Translations under genes and position numbers: made by a program
Notes under the pieces: generated by a model
The model's input: only the letters and a program-made list of their open reading frames with translations
Database searches by the model: none
What the model was told of the DNA's origin: nothing
Origin: an uncultured Clostridia bacterium
GTDB lineage: Bacteria; Bacillota; Clostridia; Christensenellales; CAG-314
DNA: 39,305 nt
Reading direction: 5' to 3'
Assembly (NCBI GenBank): GCA_947601445.1
Contig: CANQGD010000015.1
Coordinates: forward strand, 1 to 39,305
Shown here: piece after piece, positions 8,153 to 16,968 of the stretch
Layout: every line of letters begins with the position of its first letter
How positions within the stretch are numbered: position 1 is the stretch's first letter

Positions 8153-11100
8153 TTACGGGTGCAAAATATCATACGGTTTGGTACCGTCGGGCCATACGAT
8201 AGAGGGATCGTCTAACGATGCTTTGAGATTTTCAATGTGGGTATCAGCCACACCTGCAAGTTTCGTATCACGATGAACTTGATTTATATGCCACATTATG
8301 TGATCCGTATTCTTGACCAACACCGTGTCGTTCAAAGTTTTGTATTCACAAAGAAGTCGAATGTTTCTATCCTCGGTGAACAGTAAATTCGTATCACGAC
8401 TCGTGAAATCCGGGCTGCCGCCGTCTATCGTATTTAATATGTCAAAGGTACTAATTGTTATACCTAGTCCCATCGCACTAAATTCCAAATTCGCAAATTT
8501 GATAGGATTAGAAACAGACTCCGCATCCAAAGTATAACCAGGCTCGGTGGGCGAATCGTTCCAAAAATAAACAGTTTTTTTCGCCATGTATTCAGTAATT
8601 CCCATATTGACGTAATAACGATATTCCTTTTGTGCTTGGCTACCATCACTTCCAAACCATTCGAGAATACTCTTCGCCAACTCTTTTATACCCGGCATAC
8701 TTTCCCCTAAAATAACCCCTCCGCCTTCTTCGGTAATAGCGCCTGCATACAAATCAGATCCATTGATAGCTTTGAATTTACTTTGTATTCCGGCAGCACT
8801 GCCGTAATTCAATAGTTCAAAGAAACCTCTGAAATACAGATTGTTTTTTTGTTGTCCGCCTTCAAGGGAAACAGCTCTCATACACTCCGCGATAACGACA
8901 TTTTCAAAGTATATATTACCGCCACTTGTATAAAGCTGTATCGCAGCATTGGCAACATATCTCAAAACCGTATTTTTCAGATATACTGTCCCGCCGCTAG
9001 GATTAAGTTTGCTGTAATATTCAAGGTTCGAATAATACGCACCACTCAGTACAAATAACATTCGATCATTTTTAGGCGTTATCTCAGAATGAGGATTAGT
9101 TCCTTTAAGTGTAACATTATATAAAGTCCCGAAAGCGGTTGATTTTCCCGTGTTTTCCTTTCCGCTTTGCAACATCTCATCTGTGACCTTGTCACTCAAC
9201 GCTTTCAAATTCACTTGATAGCCGTTACCGAAAATAATTTCTTTCGTAATACTATTGTCATTTTGATTTGCAACATTCGACGGATTCAAAATCAAATCAG
9301 CTGCGACGGCTTGTTCGTTTGTAATGCCTTCAAGTTCACCTACGCCATACAAATTGTTATGCAAAACAACTTTTCTACGCTCACTTGAACAAAATCCCGT
9401 AGCGTCAAAAACATTAACAAGTGCTTCGTCCTGCATAACGTTGAAATTGAAGTGAGCGCTGACGCCGTTCGAATCGGTGCTGCCGTCACCGGCATTTACC
9501 AACAGGAACGAATAGGCGTTTTCCGACGCGGCGAAGTCTCTGCCGCTGTTGTCATAGTTGTTTGCATGGTCGGGAGTCGGCTTCCAACCTTCTTCAACGT
9601 CGCCGAAGTTGCCGAAATAGTCGTTGCGCACATCCGTTTCGGAAAGTCCGCCGAAGTCACCGAAATAAATGTGCGCTTTGCCGTCTTCCGCATAGACGTC
9701 TACCCAAGTGACATGAGTCTGTCCATCGAGATACATACCGTTTTCGACAACGGTCGTTTCGGTGTGGGTTCCGTCTGCTTCGTTGTAGTCGATCCTGACA
9801 AGTTTGGAAGGTCCGCCGCTCTCTTGCGGAACAACTCTGTATTCTTCTCCGAGATATATGACTTTGGTGCCGCGCTGTTCGGATATGACATACGGTTCCT
9901 TTTCCGTGCCGTCCTTGTCCCATTGACGTTTGGTGAGCGTCCAGGTGATTGCCGCCAAATTGTTTTCACCCGTCACCACGTCGTCCGTGGCTGAAATGGG
10001 CACGCTGAAATAATCTACGAGTTTTCCGTAGAAGCTGTGTTTGGCGAAAACGCGCACTTGCTGGTATCCGTGATATATATCCGACGAAAGGGCGCTGTTG
10101 AAGCCCTCGCCGAAACTTACCGATTGGAGAGAGGAGCAGTTGAACGTAAACTTAAACGTGTTGCCCCCGAACTCGAAATCGAATGTTGCGTTGAAGAAAT
10201 AGGGGTCGTTGAATTTGACGGTAAACAACAGAACGGGAGTGTTGCCATCGGGAGTAATGTGGGCGGCGTCTTCATTGAATTCCGCAGTAAAGGTCACGTC
10301 CGTTGTTACGGAAAATGCGTCCTTCATATCCTGCAAAACAAAGCCGCCGAGCAGGTTCGAAAGGGATTTGCCCTCTATACCGACGGTAAAGTTGCCCTGC
10401 ACCGCAGAACTGAACGACAAGGTTTTTTGGTTGTTGTCGGGTTGTTTTGCGTCAAAGGAGAATGTTTCGTTGGTGACTTGTCCGTTATTGGTATAGCCGA
10501 GATAATACTCAAACTCGAAGTCTTTCAACTGTTTTTTGTGAATTGTGACGGTTACCGCCGCGCTACCGCTTGTCAGGGTGAAATCGCTGTCCGCCGTGGG
10601 ATTAACGGTAATGTTGAAAGAAGGTTCGGTGTTGTCGCTATTTGTTTCGCCATTGAAAGCGTAATCGAAAATGGTGACAGTCTTGCCGTCATTGCGCAGC
10701 AAACTTACAAAAAGCGTAAGCTCCGCTTGGAAAGTTGAATATTCGGTACCTTGTTCGAGCCGACGTCCGCTGTATGCCACGGAAATCGTGTGCGCGGGCA
10801 GCTCGGCTTTTACGCTGACGGTGTAATCTTGTCCCGCAATCGTAAGAGGTCTGTTGCTTACTTGCCCGCCGTTTGTGACGATCAGGGTGACTTCCGCCGA
10901 GTTGTCGCTCTTCCAAAGGACGGAAACAGTGTAGAAGTCCGACTCGTCAAAGAGGATTTGCTCCGCTATCCGCTGCTCGTCAAACACAAAATCCGCAGGA
11001 ACGGGCTTGTCGACTGTGACGGTGATGACTTTTTTGGCAGGAGTCAACTCTTGGACATTTTCATAAATATCTTTGAAAACGATTTCGTTTCCTTCCTTTT

Positions 11101-13276
11101 GCAGTTGCTCGCCGTCGCAAGTGACGGTGATTTGACTGCCTTCCAACAAAACTCCGCGAGACGTGTGAACATTGAGCGACGCTTCGGTAGTTTTGTTCGG
11201 GTCTTCGACCAATTGCTTTGCCTCGTCGGAATACACCACTTGGGTTACAAGCGTCTTGTCTTGTTCGCCCTCGGCAAAGTTGTAAACGGCGTGGTAAACA
11301 AGGGAATCTTCACCTTGTGCCCAATCGACCTTGCTGCCGTCGAAATACAACTCCTTGCCTTCCATTACGTCAGCGGCGACATTGAGGAAAACCGTCATTT
11401 CCAACGTGTTTGTGGAGATTTGATAGTCGTCGTCAATATCGAAAGTTATATCTTTCGCCTCGATGGGCTTATCCACGTAAATAGTGAACGAAATGCTGTC
11501 CGAGACGGCAAGTGTAGCTATTTCCGATTCGTGGACGGTTTCAAAAGTGACGGTAACGCGCACAAATCCGCCTTTGAGCGGCGTGATACGACGGGTAACT
11601 TCGTCTATGGCGACAATGTCCGGCTTATCGGTGGTAATAACAGCCACTTTGCCTTCGGAAGTTTGTATATTCAAAAACGCGGTATCCTTGGATTGCTCGT
11701 TGTAGTAATTGAGCGGGAAAGATTCCACTTCGCGAGTTTCTTCGTTGATTTCCACTTCGGACTCTTCCGGTTTGGGCAAAACGCGGGTAATTTTTACCGT
11801 TGCGGGCTCAACAAGCGTGTTACCCTCTATACTTGCCTGAACTACGGCAAAGCCTTCTTGCGAAAACCGAAGTACGCCGTTGCTCAATGTGGCGATTTCG
11901 TTGCCCTCGATCACCTGAAATACCAATTTGTCGGTGTGGTTTTGGGGATATGCCACGCAGCCGATTACGCCGGAAGCCGCACCCGTGATTTCGCGAATGT
12001 TTATGCTGCTTTCGGTGATGGTCTTTTCGAAAATGGCAGCGCCGTCCGACTCAAAGGAGAGCGAACGCGTGTTGCGCGTCAAAGTAAGGTAACATACGTC
12101 GGTGACGTCTTCTATCTTTTCACTGCCGATGTTGTACTTTCTGGCGTGGATAGTGAGCGTGACCTGACCGAGCGGAGTTTCGTCGCTGTCGTGAAGAACA
12201 AATTTCTCCGCATTGCCGTCGAAGGTTATGATCGGATTGGAAACTTCGACGTTTACTATCTGACGATACGAACCTTCGGGGTCTTTTTTCAGAGTTATGG
12301 GCAATTGAACGAAGTCGTTGCCGTCCAAAAGCTCGTCGTAATCGAACGAATAACGCGTTTGAGAGAACAACGAACCGTTAAAATAGCCGTCCGTACAATT
12401 GTAAGTCGCTTCCTTTTGGTAGCTGTGACCCCTGTCGTCCGACACCGTAACCCTGACGATTACTTTGCCTGCGCCGAAGAAAGTTATGGCGCCGTTACCG
12501 TCAACGTGAGCGATGTTTTCGTCGGAAGAAGAGTACTCCACTTTGTAGGAGTCGTCACTTTGCGGATAAAATTTGATTTGCGGGAATTGCGCCTTTTTCA
12601 AAGCGGTTATGAAGGAAGAACGATTGCCTTCCAAATCTATGCCTTCCAACGGCAAGTGACAATGTATCGTTGCCGTATCGGTAAGAGCGGGATTGTCTTC
12701 GGAAGTAACGGTAACGGTTACTGTCCCCGCGCCCTTGCAAACGGCGTCGCCGCCGGCAGTTACGGAAAGTATATCGGGGTTGTCCGATTGCCAGATTACG
12801 TTTTTGTTGTTGGCTTCCTGAGGCAGTATCTGCGCCGTAAATTTCTGAGTTTCGCCAAGATACATTTCCTCGGTGTAATCCAACATATTTATCACGTGCG
12901 CGGAATTGTCCGTAACCCACACTTCCACCTCGTCGTAGGCGGCGTTGTTTTCTACGCTTCTGACGCGTACTTTTGTTTTTCCGTAGAATCTTGCGGTGAC
13001 CGTTCCCCTGTCGTCAACCGAGACGATATTGCTGTCGTCGGTAGAAAACACGAGATCGCGATTTACCGCTTTGAGAGGGAATACATTGACGGATAAAGAA
13101 TGTGTGGGCGGCGTTTGTTCGTCGTCCATAACGAGCTTTATCGTCCCGTTGTCAACAAACTCCACTTGCTCTACATAAATGTGCGTAACCATGCCGATGA
13201 TTGCGCCGCTGACAAGCAGAATTGCCAAAATAATCAACGGCAATAAAATAATTGTGGAAATCATTAGTTTTTTCAT
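8153..13276 (-). CDS. Giant membrane-anchored Ig-like (BIG2) and beta-helix surface protein
   Basis: A 1707-residue protein expected on the outer face of the membrane. Residues 5-30 are one hydrophobic segment without a clear cleavage site, so it is probably a signal anchor. At least three bacterial Ig-like (BIG2) repeats follow within about 33-290, recognisable by patterns such as NIVSVDDRGTVTARFYGKTKV and VDGNGAITFFGAGKV. A long middle of beta-rich, Ig-like segments comes next. Residues near 1330-1500 have short parallel strands ending in Asn/Gly turns (GGTVYLKNTVLRYV, GGNIYFENVVIAEC), which suggests a right-handed beta-helix of the adhesin or polysaccharide-binding kind. There is no LPxTG motif at the C-terminus. 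It is the last gene of an operon, 14 nt after an ABC permease. The C-terminal quarter has lower GC than the rest. Function unknown. Confidence 0.85.
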   Translation of the reverse strand: MKKLMISTIILLPLIILAILLVSGAIIGMVTHIYVEQVEFVDNGTIKLVMDDEQTPPTHSLSVNVFPLKAVNRDLVFSTDDSNIVSVDDRGTVTARFYGKTKVRVRSVENNAAYDEVEVWVTDNSAHVINMLDYTEEMYLGETQKFTAQILPQEANNKNVIWQSDNPDILSVTAGGDAVCKGAGTVTVTVTSEDNPALTDTATIHCHLPLEGIDLEGNRSSFITALKKAQFPQIKFYPQSDDSYKVEYSSSDENIAHVDGNGAITFFGAGKVIVRVTVSDDRGHSYQKEATYNCTDGYFNGSLFSQTRYSFDYDELLDGNDFVQLPITLKKDPEGSYRQIVNVEVSNPIITFDGNAEKFVLHDSDETPLGQVTLTIHARKYNIGSEKIEDVTDVCYLTLTRNTRSLSFESDGAAIFEKTITESSINIREITGAASGVIGCVAYPQNHTDKLVFQVIEGNEIATLSNGVLRFSQEGFAVVQASIEGNTLVEPATVKITRVLPKPEESEVEINEETREVESFPLNYYNEQSKDTAFLNIQTSEGKVAVITTDKPDIVAIDEVTRRITPLKGGFVRVTVTFETVHESEIATLAVSDSISFTIYVDKPIEAKDITFDIDDDYQISTNTLEMTVFLNVAADVMEGKELYFDGSKVDWAQGEDSLVYHAVYNFAEGEQDKTLVTQVVYSDEAKQLVEDPNKTTEASLNVHTSRGVLLEGSQITVTCDGEQLQKEGNEIVFKDIYENVQELTPAKKVITVTVDKPVPADFVFDEQRIAEQILFDESDFYTVSVLWKSDNSAEVTLIVTNGGQVSNRPLTIAGQDYTVSVKAELPAHTISVAYSGRRLEQGTEYSTFQAELTLFVSLLRNDGKTVTIFDYAFNGETNSDNTEPSFNITVNPTADSDFTLTSGSAAVTVTIHKKQLKDFEFEYYLGYTNNGQVTNETFSFDAKQPDNNQKTLSFSSAVQGNFTVGIEGKSLSNLLGGFVLQDMKDAFSVTTDVTFTAEFNEDAAHITPDGNTPVLLFTVKFNDPYFFNATFDFEFGGNTFKFTFNCSSLQSVSFGEGFNSALSSDIYHGYQQVRVFAKHSFYGKLVDYFSVPISATDDVVTGENNLAAITWTLTKRQWDKDGTEKEPYVISEQRGTKVIYLGEEYRVVPQESGGPSKLVRIDYNEADGTHTETTVVENGMYLDGQTHVTWVDVYAEDGKAHIYFGDFGGLSETDVRNDYFGNFGDVEEGWKPTPDHANNYDNSGRDFAASENAYSFLLVNAGDGSTDSNGVSAHFNFNVMQDEALVNVFDATGFCSSERRKVVLHNNLYGVGELEGITNEQAVAADLILNPSNVANQNDNSITKEIIFGNGYQVNLKALSDKVTDEMLQSGKENTGKSTAFGTLYNVTLKGTNPHSEITPKNDRMLFVLSGAYYSNLEYYSKLNPSGGTVYLKNTVLRYVANAAIQLYTSGGNIYFENVVIAECMRAVSLEGGQQKNNLYFRGFFELLNYGSAAGIQSKFKAINGSDLYAGAITEEGGGVILGESMPGIKELAKSILEWFGSDGSQAQKEYRYYVNMGITEYMAKKTVYFWNDSPTEPGYTLDAESVSNPIKFANLEFSAMGLGITISTFDILNTIDGGSPDFTSRDTNLLFTEDRNIRLLCEYKTLNDTVLVKNTDHIMWHINQVHRDTKLAGVADTHIENLKASLDDPSIVWPDGTKPYDILHP

Positions 13277-13290
13277 CTTGAATTACTTCC

Positions 13291-14889
13291 TTATGCTTCT
13301 ATTTTGCGGTACTTTTTGTCCACGGTAAACCAATATACCAGGACATTTATCCATTGATACACAAATGTTACTGCTATACAAATCGAATAGGTTCCGAAAC
13401 CGCCGTCCGAAATGACACGAGGGAATACCAGACTGCTTGCGCCCAATACCGCGGACACTGCCAAGCCGATGATAAACATATAGGTTATGTTTATTTCCTC
13501 CGCTTCTCCGTTCGCCTTGGGTTTGAGATTGGGGTTGCTCAAATTGAGATTGATTCCGTTGAACACCAAACCCACGACAAGCATGATTTGCGTTACGACA
13601 AGCGTTGCCATCTCTTGCGGATTGAGAAATTGCAATGCGCAAAGCACCGCCACGCTTATCGCCAACGCCATCAAACCGACGCACACGTTGAGCAAACCTT
13701 TTATCAACAGTTGTTTGCGGTAAGGTACGGGCACCAATTTCGTGATGTAAAAGTTTTTGCCTTCGATGCTGAGTATCGTACCCGTAAAGGAACATATCAT
13801 TGCCATAAACACGGAAATTACCAACATGGACGCGCCAAAGTTGATACCCGTGCCTATTTGCGCTTCTCCCACTATCGTTACCAACCTATTGCAGAAAAAC
13901 ACCATTACGGGTGTGGAAATTGCCACGCCCAAATAGAAATACGAGGAGGTTTTTGTGCGCAAAATTTCTCTGAAACTGTAACGCAGCATTGCTCTCGTGC
14001 TGCCGTATTCGTCCGTGGAGGAAGTTTTTTCGTGCGTTTCGCCGCCTTCGAGCACCTTTTTGCGTACGCCCGAATAAACGAATTTGGCAAGGAATATTCC
14101 TCCCGCACCGAGAAGAACGCCGGCACCGACGATCACGCCCAGCCCCAGCCAAAACTCCTCGAAAAAGATGGTGTTGCCGAGATAATACGCGGGATTATAG
14201 TAGCTGTCCAATGCGGCAAGAATTTTGTCCCAAATTTCCAAAGTGCCCGTTTCCCAATTGCGATGAATGAAAAATTGAGCCAATACGGTGAGAATGTAAT
14301 TGTACAGAACAAAACAGCCCGCCAAAAAGACTACGAACAGTATCAAACGCACAATGGGATTTCTCTCCAAAAAGGACACAGCATACATCACCGGTATGGC
14401 GATAAAAATGGAGAGAGCAAAGGGTAATATCGGCATCAACAAGGCGCCGATCAAAATACCCAAAATGTAAACGACCGATAGACAGCTCATAACGTAACCG
14501 AATACAAGCATTATCGGCACGAGCAGCACCACGGAATAGACACTCAATTCGATGTAGTTGATTATCAGATAACTTACAAAAAGTTTGAACGGACTGAGCG
14601 GAAAACGCGCCGTGATATGAATATCGCCCGGACGATAAAGTCTGCCGAGCTGCAATCCCGTAGCATACACGGTGAGCGCAAACATCACCAACGTAAGATA
14701 TAATTGCGAAAGCTTTTTGGCAGTGATGTTGAGATTGAATTTCAGTACATATGTCAGAACGCCTACCAATGCCAAAGCCACCGCAACCGCAAAAATTGCG
14801 GCTATTGCGGTCATTACGGCGCTTTTTTTGTTATTGTTGCGGTTGAGCCCCCACTTCAATTTGAGCTGCAAACGAATAAAATCACTCAT
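13291..14889 (-). CDS. ABC transporter permease, large single-subunit exporter type
   Basis: A 532-residue membrane protein with about twelve hydrophobic segments in two halves separated by a cytoplasmic linker around 270-295 (KKVLEGGETHEKTSSTDEYG). Each half contains a PLSPFKLFVSYL- or PVPYRKQLLIKGLL-type segment, typical of ABC-2-like permeases annotated as putative ABC exporters. ATG 14889 overlaps the stop of the ATPase gene by 8 nt (ATGAGTGA), with GAGG upstream. An in-frame TTG at 14898 is less likely. The tight overlap indicates one complex with the ATPase. The giant Ig-like gene begins 14 nt further on, so the permease may export or energise that protein or a linked ligand. The substrate is unknown. 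Confidence 0.85.
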   Translation of the reverse strand: MSDFIRLQLKLKWGLNRNNNKKSAVMTAIAAIFAVAVALALVGVLTYVLKFNLNITAKKLSQLYLTLVMFALTVYATGLQLGRLYRPGDIHITARFPLSPFKLFVSYLIINYIELSVYSVVLLVPIMLVFGYVMSCLSVVYILGILIGALLMPILPFALSIFIAIPVMYAVSFLERNPIVRLILFVVFLAGCFVLYNYILTVLAQFFIHRNWETGTLEIWDKILAALDSYYNPAYYLGNTIFFEEFWLGLGVIVGAGVLLGAGGIFLAKFVYSGVRKKVLEGGETHEKTSSTDEYGSTRAMLRYSFREILRTKTSSYFYLGVAISTPVMVFFCNRLVTIVGEAQIGTGINFGASMLVISVFMAMICSFTGTILSIEGKNFYITKLVPVPYRKQLLIKGLLNVCVGLMALAISVAVLCALQFLNPQEMATLVVTQIMLVVGLVFNGINLNLSNPNLKPKANGEAEEINITYMFIIGLAVSAVLGASSLVFPRVISDGGFGTYSICIAVTFVYQWINVLVYWFTVDKKYRKIEA

Positions 14890-15604
14890 CCTTGCCAACC
14901 TCGTTCAATTCCATATAGTATTTGTCGAGATCGAAATCTTTTTCTTCGAGAAGATTGACAATGCCGACCAATTCGCCTTTTTTTATGAACACAACCTTGT
15001 CGCAGGTTTTACGCACGACTTCGAGATTGTGCGAAGAAAACAATACCGCATGCTCCGCATCGGCATAGCCGCGTATGAACTCACTTAAAAACACCATTGT
15101 TTGCGGGTCCAACCCTACCATGGGTTCGTCCAATATCCACAACTTGGGATTGTGTACCAACGCGCCCAAAATACATATTTTTTGTCTCATGCCGTGAGAA
15201 TAGTTGGCGATTTGCGTATCCAAAGCATATTGCAATTCGAATTGTTTTGCCAATTCATCGAGGACGTACTGTTTTTGCTCCTTAGTGGCGCCATACAGAC
15301 TGCCTATATAATTTACGTATTCCTTTCCCGTAAGTTTTTCGTATACGGAGTGATCGTCCGGAACATACCCAACGAGTTTTTTTGCCTGTTCGGGCTGTCG
15401 GTTTATGTCGTAACCGCCTATCTCGATGGTACCCTCGTCGAATGGCAACACGCCTATGATGCTCTTGATAATTGTGGATTTGCCCGCACCGTTGCTACCC
15501 ACCAAACCGACGACCTCACCTTCGGAAACGGAAAAGTTTATATTATGCGCGGAATAATTTTTATTTTTTGCATACTTTTTGGAAAAATTTTTTACTTCTA
15601 ACAT
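14882..15604 (-). CDS. ABC transporter ATP-binding protein
   Basis: A 240-residue ATPase with Walker A GSNGAGKST (36-44), a degenerate signature NYSHGMRQK (134-142) in place of LSGGQ, Walker B WILDEP (156-161), and a switch His in SSHNLEVV. The YSHGMRQ form is common in ABC-2-type exporters. ATG 15604 follows GGAG. A longer frame upstream crosses the promoter and is not used. It is the first gene of the operon, followed by the permease and the giant Ig-like protein. Its promoter contains a nine-G tract, so expression of the whole operon should depend on tract length. Confidence 0.92.
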   Translation of the reverse strand: MLEVKNFSKKYAKNKNYSAHNINFSVSEGEVVGLVGSNGAGKSTIIKSIIGVLPFDEGTIEIGGYDINRQPEQAKKLVGYVPDDHSVYEKLTGKEYVNYIGSLYGATKEQKQYVLDELAKQFELQYALDTQIANYSHGMRQKICILGALVHNPKLWILDEPMVGLDPQTMVFLSEFIRGYADAEHAVLFSSHNLEVVRKTCDKVVFIKKGELVGIVNLLEEKDFDLDKYYMELNEVGKDE

Positions 15605-15733
15605 TTTCACTCTCCATAGTTCTTTGGTTATATAAAACAATTTTACAATACGAACAGCAATTTCGAAAACAAAATACACATTCAATTGTATAAATCGATT
15701 ATTTGGGCATTTAACCCCATTTTCACTATAACC

Positions 15734-15762
15734 ATTATACCCCCCCCCATTTAAGATGTCAA
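15734..15762 (-). promoter_or_regulatory. Sigma-A promoter with nine-G tract in the spacer (probable phase switch)
   Basis: On the minus strand a consensus TTGACA (15757-15762) and a consensus TATAAT (15734-15739) are separated by exactly 17 nt, made of 8 ordinary bases and nine G (15740-15748). Gain or loss of G by slippage would give 16, 18 or other spacings and change promoter strength. The sequenced state is the optimal ON state. The start of the ATPase gene is about 130 nt downstream. Poly-G or poly-C spacers switch Neisseria porA and Bordetella fim promoters in the same way. Confidence 0.85.
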
Positions 15763-15831
15763 GAAAAAAAACAAATATACTATAAATAGGATATTTTGAT
15801 AATTCGCGTGTCACAAAAATATAATGTACCG

Positions 15832-15865
15832 AAAAAAAGAACCCCGAAAATTGTTCGAGGTTCTT
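15832..15865 (-). terminator. Terminator of rplM-rpsI
   Basis: A 12-bp stem (15837-15848 with 15854-15865, one wobble) with a 5-nt loop, followed by T on the minus strand (15832-15836). It ends 20 nt after the rpsI stop and about 70 nt ahead of the poly-G promoter. Confidence 0.85.
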
Positions 15866-15885
15866 GAATGGGTCGGCTTTGTAAA

Positions 15886-16296
15886 TCAGCGCTTGCTGAA
15901 TTGCGGAGCTTTACGAGCTTTCTTCAATCCGTACTTCTTACGTTCCTTCATGCGCGGATCGCGAGTCAAAAAGCCGCTCTTTTTGAGAATTGCCTTGTCT
16001 TCGCCGGCAATGACAAGCGCGCGGGAAATGCCGTGACGAATTGCACCTGCCTGACCGGTGTAACCGCCGCCTTTTACGTTGACAATTACATCGTATTTGC
16101 CGATGGTTTCCGTTGCGTTCAAAGGTTGACGTACGATATATTTCAAAGTGTCAAGACCGAAATATTGGTCGATGTCACGGTCGTTGATTGTGATGGTTCC
16201 GTTTCCGCCGGGTATAAGTCTTACGCGAGCGATGGATTTCTTTCTCCTGCCCGTTCCCCAAAATTGAACTTTCTTGGTTGCTTTGATTTTTGCCAT
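15886..16296 (-). CDS. rpsI: 30S ribosomal protein S9
   Basis: A 136-residue S9 of the small ribosomal subunit. The core [14 protein letters not shown], the [20 protein letters not shown] segment and the C-terminal [12 protein letters not shown] tail, which reaches the P-site tRNA, are all present. Length is normal. ATG 16296 follows AAGGAGGG. It lies 14 nt after rplM, the standard L13-S9 pair, and ends at a strong terminator. Confidence 0.97.
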   Translation of the reverse strand: MAKIKATKKVQFWGTGRRKKSIARVRLIPGGNGTITINDRDIDQYFGLDTLKYIVRQPLNATETIGKYDVIVNVKGGGYTGQAGAIRHGISRALVIAGEDKAILKKSGFLTRDPRMKERKKYGLKKARKAPQFSKR

Positions 16297-16310
16297 TTGT
16301 CCTACCCTCC

Positions 16311-16745
16311 TTAGTCAAGCGTAAGCACTTCGGGTTGTTGTGCTTCGTGCTTGTGTTCTGCGCCCTTGTATACGCGAAGTTTGGTGAGCATCTTTCTTCC
16401 CAAACTGTTGTGAGGCAACATCCCCTTGATTGCGTGCATCATTGCGAAATCGCTTCTTTCCGCCATGAGCTTTGCGTATTGGGTTTGTTTGAGATGACCG
16501 GGTCTGGGAGAACGGCGAACGTACATCTTTTGCGTGAGTTTGTTGCCTGTCAGAACGGCTTTGTCGCAATTGATGACGATAACGTGATCGCCGCAATCTA
16601 CATGCGGGGTGTAGGTGGGCTTATGTTTTCCGCGCAGGATTGCCGCAACCTGACTTGCCACACGTCCGAGCGGCTTGTCGGCAGCGTCTACTACGTACCA
16701 TTTTCTTTCAACGGCTTCTTTCTTAGCCATAAAAGTCTTTACCAT
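16311..16745 (-). CDS. rplM: 50S ribosomal protein L13
   Basis: A 144-residue L13 of the large ribosomal subunit. Recognisable parts are [34 protein letters not shown] and the [20 protein letters not shown] region. ATG 16745 follows AGGAG. It is the first gene of the rplM-rpsI operon and has a consensus promoter at 16866-16894. A leader of about 115 nt separates promoter and start and could hold the L13 autoregulatory element known in Bacillota. Confidence 0.97.
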   Translation of the reverse strand: MVKTFMAKKEAVERKWYVVDAADKPLGRVASQVAAILRGKHKPTYTPHVDCGDHVIVINCDKAVLTGNKLTQKMYVRRSPRPGHLKQTQYAKLMAERSDFAMMHAIKGMLPHNSLGRKMLTKLRVYKGAEHKHEAQQPEVLTLD

Positions 16746-16860
16746 TGTTTTACTCCTGAAAATTTAAGATAGTTGCTGTTCACGGTTGAACAATTACTGT
16801 CAGTGGAATACAGTTTAGACGCGACAGAGCTTAAAATACCGCGCCGAATTATTCACAGCC
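16746..16860 (-). promoter_or_regulatory. rplM leader, candidate L13 autoregulatory region
   Basis: A transcribed leader of roughly 115 nt. It contains a perfect 5-bp hairpin with a 4-nt loop (GTTCA-ACCG-TGAAC on the RNA strand) about 40 nt before the start codon. Firmicute rplM-rpsI transcripts are known to carry an L13 leader, but I cannot confirm the fold by eye. Confidence 0.35.
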
Positions 16861-16865
16861 TTCTT

Positions 16866-16894
16866 ATTATACAAACAGAGTGGATTATTGTCAA
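16866..16894 (-). promoter_or_regulatory. Sigma-A promoter of rplM-rpsI
   Basis: Consensus TTGACA (16889-16894), 17-nt spacer, consensus TATAAT (16866-16871). Confidence 0.85.
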
Positions 16895-16924
16895 GCAAAT
16901 AACAATGCAAAAACGGCGAGTTTG

Positions 16925-16953
16925 TTGCATATTTGCATTTTATATCATATTGT
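16925..16953 (+). promoter_or_regulatory. Possible promoter of glnA
   Basis: TTGCAT (16925-16930), 17-nt spacer, TATTGT (16948-16953). The -10 is poor, and the start codon is only 16 nt further on. Weak call. Confidence 0.3.
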
Positions 16954-16968
16954 ATACGGGGAAAAACC

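Noticed and set aside
10751-13096. A 781-codon open frame on the plus strand
   Set aside because: It lies wholly antisense to the giant Ig-like gene, has no domain, and arises from the codon bias of the real gene, which has promoter, Shine-Dalgarno and terminator.
14882-15814. A longer ABC ATPase starting at 15814
   Set aside because: The extension crosses the poly-G promoter and has no conserved residues. ATG 15604 has a good ribosome binding site.
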